NCBI RefSeq assembly: GCF_900009265.2
Contig: NZ_LR734982.1
Span: forward strand, 310,077-374,076
Reading direction: 5' to 3'
Length of the DNA: 64,000 nucleotides
DNA from: Planktothrix paucivesiculata PCC 9631
GTDB lineage: Bacteria > Cyanobacteriota > Cyanobacteriia > Cyanobacteriales > Microcoleaceae
Part shown: positions 8,377 through 15,892 of the stretch, piece after piece
How the letters are laid out: each line of letters opens with the position of its first letter
How positions within the stretch are numbered: the stretch's first letter is position 1
Notes under the pieces: generated by a model
Database searches by the model: none
Seen by the model: the letters and a program-made list of their open reading frames with translations, nothing else
Told to the model about the DNA's origin: nothing
Program-made: the position numbers and the translations under genes

Positions 8377-9438
8377 TCAAAAAATCGCGGCACAAACCGC
8401 CGCCCCCATTAATCCCACTTGGGGATTTAATACCACATAAACAGGAACTTTAGCTAAGATGGGTTTCATGCGTCCTTTATTAGAAAAAGCCTGCATAAAT
8501 TCAAAAGTTTCTAATAAAGGTAAAATTTTAGGCGCAATTCCTCCGGCAATATATAACCCGCCATAGGGTAATAGTTTTAACGCCAAATTTCCCGCTTCTG
8601 CCCCATAGGATTCTATAAAAAGCTGCATGGTTTGTTCTGATAAATGATCTCGTTTCTCTAAAGCAGCTTGAGAAATGGCGGCGGCGGGATCAACGGTTAC
8701 TTCTGCTAACCCAATTTGATGCTCCCACTCCTTGACAATTTCGCTAATTTCTGGAGATTCTTTTGCTGTATTGCGATCGCGTAAAAATTGATAAATCCCT
8801 ATAATTCCTGGCCCAGAAACTACCCGTTCTACGGATATTCGATCAATCCTATGTTTAGCTAATAAATACTTCATTAACTGAAATTCTAATTCAGAACGTG
8901 GGGCAAAATCTGTATGACCTCCTTCACAGGGATAGACTTTGATTTTATTAACTAAAGGTGTCACAAAACATTGTCCTAAACCAGTTCCCGCCCCAATGAC
9001 TCCAATAGGAGAATCCGCCTGTGGCTGTCCTGTTTGTAATACTAAAATATCGCTTTCGGGTAAACTTGTAACTCCATAGCCCACCGCTTCAAAATCATTA
9101 ATTAAAGTCACATGGGAAATGGCTAATTCTTCTCTTAAATATTGAGCATCTAAGTGCCAAGGTAAATTAGTTAATTTGGCGGTTTGATGAACCACTGGCC
9201 CGGCAATGGCAAAACAGGCTTTTTCTGGATGCAAATGCTCACCCAATTGTTCCTTTACTTCTTGTAAAAATTGTTGTACAATGGGAACTAAATCAGGATA
9301 ATCTCCACTTAAATAACGGGATTCATAGAGGGTTTTTAATCGCTCTTGGGTTTGGCTCCCTTTCACAATTTCTGTCCCATCCACCAAGCGCAAAATTGTT
9401 TTTGTTCCCCCAATATCTCCAGCTAATAATAAGGTCAT
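8377..9438 (-). CDS. glk: Glucokinase
   Basis: ATP-dependent phosphorylation of glucose to glucose-6-phosphate, entry to glycolysis and the oxidative pentose phosphate route. The protein is 353 residues. The N-terminal ATP phosphate motif is LLAGDIGGTKTILRL. The central region has LTNLPWHLDA and LINDFEAVGYG (glucose-binding Asn-Asp). IGAGTGLGQC is the second phosphate motif, followed by EGGHTDFAPR, the Glk-specific signature. The ATG at 9438 is well placed. The length and motif set match the bacterial Glk family rather than the ROK family. Confidence 0.92.
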   Translation of the reverse strand: MTLLLAGDIGGTKTILRLVDGTEIVKGSQTQERLKTLYESRYLSGDYPDLVPIVQQFLQEVKEQLGEHLHPEKACFAIAGPVVHQTAKLTNLPWHLDAQYLREELAISHVTLINDFEAVGYGVTSLPESDILVLQTGQPQADSPIGVIGAGTGLGQCFVTPLVNKIKVYPCEGGHTDFAPRSELEFQLMKYLLAKHRIDRISVERVVSGPGIIGIYQFLRDRNTAKESPEISEIVKEWEHQIGLAEVTVDPAAAISQAALEKRDHLSEQTMQLFIESYGAEAGNLALKLLPYGGLYIAGGIAPKILPLLETFEFMQAFSNKGRMKPILAKVPVYVVLNPQVGLMGAAVCAAIF

Positions 9439-9483
9439 AGTCTCACAGATTAAGGCTTTACTCCCTCTATTGTGACATATAAC

Positions 9484-9514
9484 AATTACGAATTACGAAT
9501 TACGAATTACGAAT
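9484..9514 (+). repeat. Tandem heptamer AATTACG
   Basis: Four head-to-tail copies of AATTACG plus a partial one. Short heptamer arrays of this kind (STRR) are known in filamentous cyanobacteria. Similar runs here are GGGTAAT at 22085 and 48547, TAATTCG near 23503, and TGTTCCC at 49394. The array lies in the glk upstream region. Confidence 0.9.
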
Positions 9515-9574
9515 GGGGAATACTTCGACTTCGCTCAGTAACAGGGTAATGGGTGATCGACTAATAACTGGTAC

Positions 9575-9594
9575 AGACGCGCCATGGCACGTCT
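9575..9594. repeat. Second copy of the 20-bp near-palindrome
   Basis: AGACGCGCCATGGCACGTCT, identical to 7455-7474 and also followed by an ACTGATGACTGAT block. It lies 70 bp upstream of the FAD-hydroxylase start. Confidence 0.85.
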
Positions 9595-9662
9595 CTACAC
9601 TGATGACTGATAACTGTGTAAGAATAGAGCTAGTCAAATTATAAATATAGTCATAGAACATA

Positions 9663-10916
9663 ATGCTGGTGCAGTCACGTTCACAAACTCAATCTTCTGT
9701 CGTCGATTCATCAAAACCCCAGATCGATTATGATATCGTTATTGTTGGGGGTGGAATTGTTGGGGCAACTTTGGCTTGTGGGTTGAAAGATTCGGGGTTG
9801 AAAATAACAATTATTGAATCCCAACAGCCAGAGGTTGCAATTAGTAAAAAACAAGCCTATGCTTTAACATTACAAACGGGACGCATTCTTAAATCCATTG
9901 GAGTTTGGGATGAAATTATCACAAAAATTACGACTTTTTATCAGATTAGTTTGAGTGATTCTGATTATCCTCGGGTTGTAGAATTTCTGTCTACAGATTT
10001 GGGGACGGATGAATTAGGATATGTGGGTGAACATGGGATCATTTTATCGGCAATGTATGAATTTTTAGCTGAGTGTCCGAATGTTTCTTGGCAATGTCCG
10101 GCTAGTTTAAAAAATGTTGATTATCATCCCGATTTTGTAGAAATTGAAATTGAAAATCAAGGTAATCTTAACACATTTTATAGTAAGATTGTTGTAGCAG
10201 CCGATGGTTCTAAATCTCGATTACGGGAAGAAGCCGGAATTAAAACCCACGGTTGGAAATATTGGCAATCCTGTATTGCGATGACAATTAAAACGGAAAA
10301 ATCCCATCAAAATATAGCTTTTGAACGGTTTTGGCCGAGTGGCCCCATGGGGGTTTTACCCTTGCCCGGAAATCGTTGTCAGGTGGTCTGGACGGCTCCC
10401 CATGCGGAAGCCCAGGCTTTAAAGGAGTTAGATGAAACGGAGTTTTTAAAGTTATTAGAATATCGCACCGGAGGGTTATTAGGAAAATTAGAATTATTGA
10501 GCGATCGCTATGTTTATCCGGTACAATTAATGCAGAGTGATCGCTATATTCAACACCGATTAGCCTTAGTTGGAGATGCCGCCCATTGTTGTCATCCCGT
10601 AGGGGGACAGGGTTTAAATATGGGAATTCGGGATGCGGGAGCTTTAGCAGATGTGTTAAAAATAGCGGATCAAAAAGGCGAGGATATTGGGCAAAAACGG
10701 GTGTTAAAACGATATGAAGGTTGGCGACAAAAGGAGAATTTAATTGTTTTAGGATTAACGGATTTCTTGGATAGAACTTTCTCAGGAGATTGGACTCTAA
10801 AAGTCAGTTTACGCCGCCTGGGATTAGGGGTATTAACCAAGGTGCAAATATTTCGATATTTAGCATTAAGATTAATGACAGGTCTCATCGGTCGCGCACC
10901 CAAAATTAACTATTAA
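9663..10916 (+). CDS. FAD-dependent hydroxylase, UbiH/Coq6 family
   Basis: A 417-residue aromatic-ring hydroxylase. The N-terminal Rossmann motif is YDIVIVGGGIVGATLACGLK. The middle has VVAADGSKSRLREEAGI, the second FAD/NAD motif (DG). The C-terminus has LALVGDAAHCCHPVGGQGLNMGIRDAGAL, the third FAD motif typical of UbiH/UbiF. Heterotrophic relatives hydroxylate the ubiquinone ring. Cyanobacteria make plastoquinone, so the substrate here is not certain. The gene is followed after four bases by the NMT1-type binding protein, so the pair is probably one transcript. The ATG at 9663 is the only start that leaves room for the FAD motif with a natural N-tail. Confidence 0.85.
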   Translation: MLVQSRSQTQSSVVDSSKPQIDYDIVIVGGGIVGATLACGLKDSGLKITIIESQQPEVAISKKQAYALTLQTGRILKSIGVWDEIITKITTFYQISLSDSDYPRVVEFLSTDLGTDELGYVGEHGIILSAMYEFLAECPNVSWQCPASLKNVDYHPDFVEIEIENQGNLNTFYSKIVVAADGSKSRLREEAGIKTHGWKYWQSCIAMTIKTEKSHQNIAFERFWPSGPMGVLPLPGNRCQVVWTAPHAEAQALKELDETEFLKLLEYRTGGLLGKLELLSDRYVYPVQLMQSDRYIQHRLALVGDAAHCCHPVGGQGLNMGIRDAGALADVLKIADQKGEDIGQKRVLKRYEGWRQKENLIVLGLTDFLDRTFSGDWTLKVSLRRLGLGVLTKVQIFRYLALRLMTGLIGRAPKINY

Positions 10917-10920
10917 ATCC

Positions 10921-11955
10921 ATGGGTCAACAGAAAATAGAATTAATTTCGCGTCGAGACTTTGTAAAATATTGTGGGGGTTTAGGACTTGGGATTTTAGC
11001 CAATCCTGCAACCTCCATTCTTGATATTATTCCAACCTTAACTCCCCATTTAACTATGCAGTTGGACTGGAAATATAATGTTCAATTTGCAGGGTTACTG
11101 TTAGCAGATTATTATGGATTGTACCAACAACGGGGATTAAAAGTTGAGATTCTACCTGTAAATTCACAAAATGTGTTTGAACAAATAGCAGAAAATCCGT
11201 TAATATTAGGCTGTGGGGAACAGGATGTTATTTTAGCCGCCCAAGTGCAAGGATATCCGGTTAAAGCGATCGCAACTATGTTTCAAACTTCTCCTTTAGG
11301 GTTAATGTCAATTCCCCAAAATAATATCCATTCTCTGAATGATTTGGTGGGAAAAAAAGTTGGGATTCATGGAGATGTTAAAAAAATTATGGAATTAGTA
11401 ATTAATATCAATGGTTTATCGCCCCAAGACATTACAATTCTCCCGATTTCCTATCAAGATAAATATGAGCGGCTACAAAGTGGGGAATTAGCAGCCGTTC
11501 AATGTTATAGTGTTGATGAACCTATTGGTTTTAGCTATAAAACTGGAATTCAGCCTAATATTTTGAAATTTAGCGATTATGGATATGATGCCTATGTGCA
11601 GGTCATTTTTGCCCATCAACGGTTATTAGACAATCATTCTGAATGGGTGAATCAGTTTTTAAAAGCATCTTTTGCGGGATGGAAATTAGCCCTAGATAAT
11701 ATTAATCAAGCTGCTCAAATTGTAGTTAATACCTATATAAAACCCGATAGTCAATATCATAATTTAGAGTATCAAACTAAATCTTTACAGTTAATTGCTG
11801 ATTATATTACCCACGGAATTAACCCAGAGCAAATCGGTTATATTTCGGCCAACCGTTGGCAAAAAATGTCAGAAAAACTAGCTCAACATGGTATAATTGA
11901 GAAGGTTCCACCCTTAACAGATTCATTAGATTCTACCCTGTGGTTAGTTGCTTAA
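10921..11955 (+). CDS. ABC transporter substrate-binding protein, NMT1/THI5-like
   Basis: A 344-residue exported binding protein. The N-terminus has a twin-arginine type signal (SRRDFVKYCGGLGLGILA), so Tat export of a folded protein is possible. The mature part starts with the NMT1 hallmark LTMQLDWKYNVQFAGLLLADYYGLYQQRGL, then a two-lobe fold with LNDLVGKKVGIHG. Relatives bind thiamine precursors (pyrimidines), nitrate, bicarbonate or sulfonates. The LDW.NVQFAG start fits the pyrimidine/riboflavin-precursor branch best. No permease or ATPase gene is adjacent, so the transporter must be elsewhere. It starts four bases after the hydroxylase stop. Confidence 0.85.
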   Translation: MGQQKIELISRRDFVKYCGGLGLGILANPATSILDIIPTLTPHLTMQLDWKYNVQFAGLLLADYYGLYQQRGLKVEILPVNSQNVFEQIAENPLILGCGEQDVILAAQVQGYPVKAIATMFQTSPLGLMSIPQNNIHSLNDLVGKKVGIHGDVKKIMELVININGLSPQDITILPISYQDKYERLQSGELAAVQCYSVDEPIGFSYKTGIQPNILKFSDYGYDAYVQVIFAHQRLLDNHSEWVNQFLKASFAGWKLALDNINQAAQIVVNTYIKPDSQYHNLEYQTKSLQLIADYITHGINPEQIGYISANRWQKMSEKLAQHGIIEKVPPLTDSLDSTLWLVA

Positions 11956-11970
11956 TTGATACTTCAGAAT

Positions 11971-12408
11971 CTAGGAATCAAAGCGTTGATAGTCTTGAAT
12001 AACTTGATTTTGCTTAAGTGTTTCTAGCATTTCTATTGAAATCTGATCACCAAAGAAAACCGGACAAAAGTGATCATAAGCTGCAAATTGAAGTGTTCCT
12101 TGGGATTCAATTTGCAGGTGTAAAACTTCAAATCCTAGATGACCATTTTCAGTAAAAAGTGGTATAATTTTCTTAATTTTTTCCGCCGTTAATGGAATCA
12201 ATAAACCCGAACCTGCTAATATACTATTACTTTCTAAAAACGGAGAGGATGCCCCAATAAACTGCGGTTCAATCTCTGAAAAATCAAGATCATGATCTAG
12301 TAACCAAACCGCTAATTGACTTGACTCACCCGCTAAAGCCATAACAACGGCTTCAAATAGTTGTTCAAGGGCATCATGATTTGCCTGAATTTCACCCCGA
12401 AAACTCAT
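11971..12408 (-). CDS. Hypothetical protein downstream of phytochelatin synthase
   Basis: Not recognised. About 145 residues from the ATG at 12408 (MSFRGEIQANH); a GTG at 12450 would give 159 residues and overlap the phytochelatin synthase stop by 14 bases. The protein is acidic and mixed alpha/beta, with no signal peptide, membrane segment or metal-motif pattern (only one Cys, in DHFCPVFFGDQ). The tight spacing means it is probably translated from the same transcript as the phytochelatin synthase. A role in the same metal or glutathione response is inference from position only. Confidence 0.6.
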   Translation of the reverse strand: MSFRGEIQANHDALEQLFEAVVMALAGESSQLAVWLLDHDLDFSEIEPQFIGASSPFLESNSILAGSGLLIPLTAEKIKKIIPLFTENGHLGFEVLHLQIESQGTLQFAAYDHFCPVFFGDQISIEMLETLKQNQVIQDYQRFDS

Positions 12409-12436
12409 AATTTCGTTCCCCGTTGTATTAATATTC

Positions 12437-13591
12437 TCAAGAAATTTCACCCAGTTCTTGCAATGCAGCCATTTGTTCCCGCAACTTCAAAACTTCTCTA
12501 TCCAGTGGAGAAACTAATTGTTCCGGTTGTCGGATTTGAGAAAACCATATCTGTAACTCGCCATCCAACTTTTTGTAAAGTTTCTCAGGGCAAGAAAGAA
12601 GAAGCAGGCTGATGATTTGTGCAAACTCAGAAAGTTGCGATCGCAATAATTCTATCGAATTTTGAGACAAAGATTCTACTACTAATTTAAACAGGGGATT
12701 AACTTCAATAGTGTCTTTGAGTTCCTGGGGAATTTCCATCCTATCGGTTGCTGTTGACAAAATCTCGATAAAATCTGGGGGTAAATGCTGAAGAATAATA
12801 TTGATCACTTCAACCTGTGAATGGGGTTGTGCAACCTCTAGGGCCGTAGGTATGATGTCTGTGAAGTAGGGCGCAACCCGTTTCCACTCCTGCAAGTCCA
12901 AGGCGATATAAAAAAAAGTCTCCCGCAAATGAGTGCTTTTCCGTAGTGAGATGTAACCTCGACACTGACCCGTAGTGGCATCAAGTGGCTCAAAAGCTTG
13001 CCAAAGCAGGGGTAAGGGAACCCAATGGGGCGGATACTTGAAACGGGCTACATCCATTATCAGCACTAAGTCTCGCTGAGGATGATAACCGCCCAGGGGT
13101 GAAAAGTGACCTTCTCCCGTTTGTCCTAAAATTTGTCGGTTATAAGCTGCAACCAGATGAAATCCTTGGGGGGTAGCACTCGTCTGTTGTACTGTTTCCC
13201 GAAACTCATCTAAGGTGCTGTGATCGTAACGAAATGGAGTGGCGAGCGCTCCATTACAACGAGCTAGACAGACGAATTCATCGAAGGTAATACCGCTATT
13301 TTTCACCACAGGAAGGGGTTGACAGCAATCTAAAAATTCTTCCCCGTACCAGCGCCATATACCCTTCCAAATCCGTCCAGGATCGATGGAAAGGGCATTG
13401 AGGACAATTACCAAAGTTCCCAAACCACAAAAAGCGGGTTCGGCTTGGGTGTGAAACTGTTCGGCTAAGGGAAAATACCCCGCCATTCCGTCCATTTCTA
13501 GCGCCTCTCGGAAAATTTGCCTTCCCTCTGAAGATGAGAAGGAAATGAGCGGTTGTGGGAGAGGGCGACGGTAAAATCCTTGAGCAGACAT
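12437..13591 (-). CDS. Phytochelatin synthase, plant-like
   Basis: A gamma-glutamylcysteine dipeptidyl transpeptidase that makes metal-binding phytochelatins, (gamma-Glu-Cys)n-Gly, from glutathione. The papain-like catalytic triad is visible: C55 (EPAFCGLGTL), H162 (GEGHFSPLGGYH) and D180 (LVLIMDVARFKYPPHW). The last two have the same residue numbers as Arabidopsis PCS1 as I recall it. Long segments match the plant enzyme almost word for word (LNALSIDPGR, VARFKYPPHWVPL, LDCCQPLPVVK). The 384-residue length exceeds the half-size bacterial homologues of about 220-250 residues, because a C-terminal domain of about 165 residues is present. That domain is helical with few cysteines, unlike the Cys-rich plant tail. 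The gene is divergent from a metal-type promoter. Confidence 0.88.
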   Translation of the reverse strand: MSAQGFYRRPLPQPLISFSSSEGRQIFREALEMDGMAGYFPLAEQFHTQAEPAFCGLGTLVIVLNALSIDPGRIWKGIWRWYGEEFLDCCQPLPVVKNSGITFDEFVCLARCNGALATPFRYDHSTLDEFRETVQQTSATPQGFHLVAAYNRQILGQTGEGHFSPLGGYHPQRDLVLIMDVARFKYPPHWVPLPLLWQAFEPLDATTGQCRGYISLRKSTHLRETFFYIALDLQEWKRVAPYFTDIIPTALEVAQPHSQVEVINIILQHLPPDFIEILSTATDRMEIPQELKDTIEVNPLFKLVVESLSQNSIELLRSQLSEFAQIISLLLLSCPEKLYKKLDGELQIWFSQIRQPEQLVSPLDREVLKLREQMAALQELGEIS

Positions 13592-13652
13592 TGATTTTTT
13601 GTGAATGTTGAAAATAGTTTATAGAAAAATATTGAATTTTTTCAATTGCCCC

Positions 13653-13684
13653 CTTGACTCTCCATTAGACTGGAGAATTTAAGA
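13653..13684 (+). promoter_or_regulatory. MerR-type (heavy-metal) promoter/operator
   Basis: The -35 box is TTGACT (13653-13658) and the -10 box TAAGAT (13679-13684), separated by 20 bp instead of 17. A perfect dyad TCTCCA-N6-TGGAGA (13658-13675) fills the over-long spacer. This is the hallmark layout of CueR/ZntR/MerR-controlled promoters, in which the regulator twists the DNA to bring the boxes into phase. It reads toward the lipoprotein gene at 13759. No merR-family gene is in the window, so the regulator is in trans. Confidence 0.8.
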
Positions 13685-13758
13685 TGATTTTAAGGTTCTC
13701 AAAGACTCTCAAAGACAGAGATAGTTAACCCTTTAATCACAAAATTGGAGAAAGTCTA

Positions 13759-14646
13759 ATGCAGCACTTTAATCTAGCGATCGCCATGATCACAACTTTA
13801 TTACTCGCTCAAAGTTGTTCAATTTCAACTCGAACAAATGAAACAACTGCAAATGCGGTTACAAGTCACGCAGAAGACCATAAAATTAAAGGGATTAATC
13901 AAGGTGATGATGCCCATTCTAGCAGTCATACCAGCCCAACAAACCCGATAGTTTCTGCTCAAGCTAAACTGATAACACCAGCAAATATTACTCCTAATAC
14001 TGATATTCCTTTAACCATTAATATTCACGACTCAACGGGTCAGGCGATTGAAAAATTTGATCGCTTTCAAGAAGAACTCATGCACTTAATTCTAGTCAGT
14101 GATGACTTTCAAGTTTTTTCTCACCTTCACCCAACTTATAAAGGAAATGGAGAGTTTGAAATTAAAACGGATTTTCCTCAAGCCGGAAATTACACCTTTT
14201 TCAGTGATTATAAACCAACTGAAAAATCTGAACAAGTTTCTGTTCTTAAAATACAAGTTCCTGGGAATAATCTATCGACTCCAGAAATTAATCTGAGTCG
14301 CACAAAAACCTTCGCTAATACTCACGTTGACCTGATATTTCCTGATGCAACAATTAAAGCTGGGGATGAAGTTACTGTTATGTTTCACCTCAAAGATTCT
14401 ACTAATAATCAACCTGTGGCTGATTTACAACCTTATTTAGGAGAATCTGGGCATTTAGTGATTTTACATCAATCTCCCGTCCTCACAGAAGCGAATTATA
14501 TTCATGCTCATGCACTCAAAGGAACTCCAGAGGGAAAAATCCATTTTATGACTCGTTTTCCTCAGCCTGGAATGTATAAACTTTGGGGACAATTTAAGCG
14601 CAATGGTGAAATTGTGACGGCTGATTTTTGGGTTAATGTTATCTAA
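13759..14646 (+). CDS. Predicted metal-responsive exported lipoprotein, His-rich
   Basis: 295 residues. The N-terminal signal ends in a lipobox-like LLLAQSC (Cys20), so it is probably lipid-anchored outside the cytoplasmic membrane. A His/Asp/Ser-rich linker follows (TSHAEDH..., DDAHSSSH). Two beta-sandwich repeats of about 110 residues come next, each with a His cluster: LMHLILVSDDFQVFSHLHP and GHLVILHQSP...YIHAHAL. Such H-x-H pairs suit copper or other soft-metal binding. Similar proteins tend to occur in copper-resistance loci, but I cannot name the family with certainty. It sits behind the MerR-type promoter, with a GGAG ribosome site just before the ATG, and is divergent from the phytochelatin synthase. 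Confidence 0.75.
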   Translation: MQHFNLAIAMITTLLLAQSCSISTRTNETTANAVTSHAEDHKIKGINQGDDAHSSSHTSPTNPIVSAQAKLITPANITPNTDIPLTINIHDSTGQAIEKFDRFQEELMHLILVSDDFQVFSHLHPTYKGNGEFEIKTDFPQAGNYTFFSDYKPTEKSEQVSVLKIQVPGNNLSTPEINLSRTKTFANTHVDLIFPDATIKAGDEVTVMFHLKDSTNNQPVADLQPYLGESGHLVILHQSPVLTEANYIHAHALKGTPEGKIHFMTRFPQPGMYKLWGQFKRNGEIVTADFWVNVI

Positions 14647-14667
14647 AAACCGAACAATAGGGTTGTA

Positions 14668-14705
14668 GGGTGGGTGACATCAGAAGCACTTTTACTGTCA
14701 CCCAT
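14668..14705. terminator. Hairpin between convergent genes, possible terminator
   Basis: GGGTGACA (14672-14679) pairs with TGTCACCC (14696-14703), and the stem extends outward with TGG/CCA-like pairs. It lies in the 109-bp gap between the convergent lipoprotein and mannose-1-phosphate guanylyltransferase genes. There is no strong T-run, so factor-assisted termination or a repeat is equally possible. Confidence 0.45.
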
Positions 14706-14755
14706 CCTCCGGTTACAAACAATAGCGAGAGTATTGTTAATACAAATTTATCTAA

Positions 14756-15805
14756 TTATAAGAGTTCCTGAAATTCTGGATCATCTCCTAGGGTTTTTAA
14801 CACCTGTTTAATATCTTGAATCCGATCTTTTTTAGCAATCATGGTAATATTTCCATCCCGCACAATCACTAAATCCTCAATCCCTAAAGTTACAACCACA
14901 TCTTCATCACTCGAACTAAATAAAATTGTGCCCTTCGTATCTAACCCGACGTGTTTAACCAATTCTACGTTAGGTTTATCTCCCCCTAATAATCGTTCTA
15001 ACCCATTCCAATCTCCTAAATCGTCCCAGCCAAATTCAACGGGTAAAACACAAGCTTTCTGGGTTTTTTCCATTAAAGCATAATCAATACTAATTTTTTT
15101 TAACTCAGGATAGGCGTCTTTTCCCTTAGTTTCTAAAGCGCTAACTAATTCAGGAACATAGGTTTTTAATTCTGCTAAAACCACCCCCACCCGAAACACA
15201 AAAATCCCACCATTCCAACTAAATAGCCCGGTTTCTAAAAAATTCTCTGCCGTTTCTCGATTCGGTTTTTCGGTAAAACGAGCCACTTTATAGGCGGGAA
15301 ATCCATCAAAAATTCCGATTTCTTCCCCCTGTTCAATATAACCATATCCGGTGGAAGGATAGGTTGGTTTTACCCCTAAAGTAACGATCACATCTTGGGT
15401 TTTTGCTAATACTTCCGCCGCCTTTAAAGTTTGGCGAAATTTCTCCGGTTCCGCAATCCAATGATCCGCCGGAAAAAACCCAATTACCGCATCTTCCCCG
15501 TAACGTTTTGCTACTTCTAAAGTTGTCCAGGTTAAGGCGGCAGCGGTGTCTCGTCCTTCGGGTTCTGCTAAAATATTCGGGTGAGGTAATTGGGGTAACT
15601 GAGTTTGAACTCCCGACTCCAATAAAGCCGAAGTTACGACCCATAAACCCTCCCAACTTTCGGTTAAAGGTAATAACCGTTCGGCGGTAGCTTGTAATAA
15701 ACTAATCCCACTACCATCTAAACTCAAAAATTGTTTGGGTCGATGTTTCCGACTTAGGGGCCAAAACCGTTCACCTTTTCCGCCAGCCAAAATTACAGGA
15801 ATCAT
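14756..15805 (-). CDS. Mannose-1-phosphate guanylyltransferase
   Basis: Transfers GMP from GTP to mannose-1-phosphate to make GDP-mannose for polysaccharides and fucose-type sugars. The protein is 349 residues. The signature is MIPVILAGGKGERFWPLSRKHRPKQFL at the N-terminus (nucleotide binding, activating Arg and Lys). EPEGRDTAAALTW and GFFPADHWI form the sugar site, and FTEKP is the catalytic Lys region. The phosphomannose isomerase domain of bifunctional ManC/AlgA is absent, so it is the short single-function form. The GT10 glycosyltransferase at 43-44 kb would use GDP-fucose, a product of GDP-mannose. Confidence 0.88.
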   Translation of the reverse strand: MIPVILAGGKGERFWPLSRKHRPKQFLSLDGSGISLLQATAERLLPLTESWEGLWVVTSALLESGVQTQLPQLPHPNILAEPEGRDTAAALTWTTLEVAKRYGEDAVIGFFPADHWIAEPEKFRQTLKAAEVLAKTQDVIVTLGVKPTYPSTGYGYIEQGEEIGIFDGFPAYKVARFTEKPNRETAENFLETGLFSWNGGIFVFRVGVVLAELKTYVPELVSALETKGKDAYPELKKISIDYALMEKTQKACVLPVEFGWDDLGDWNGLERLLGGDKPNVELVKHVGLDTKGTILFSSSDEDVVVTLGIEDLVIVRDGNITMIAKKDRIQDIKQVLKTLGDDPEFQELL

Positions 15806-15892
15806 ACTTAAAATTTAATTTTTTTCCTCATAATTTATTCTAAATAATCAACAAAAAAACGTCAATAGTTAAGAATAAAAAATCAACAATTC

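Noticed and set aside
15333-15690. Overlapping open frames on both strands within the guanylyltransferase gene
   Set aside because: They lie wholly inside a confidently assigned gene and have no family-like sequence.
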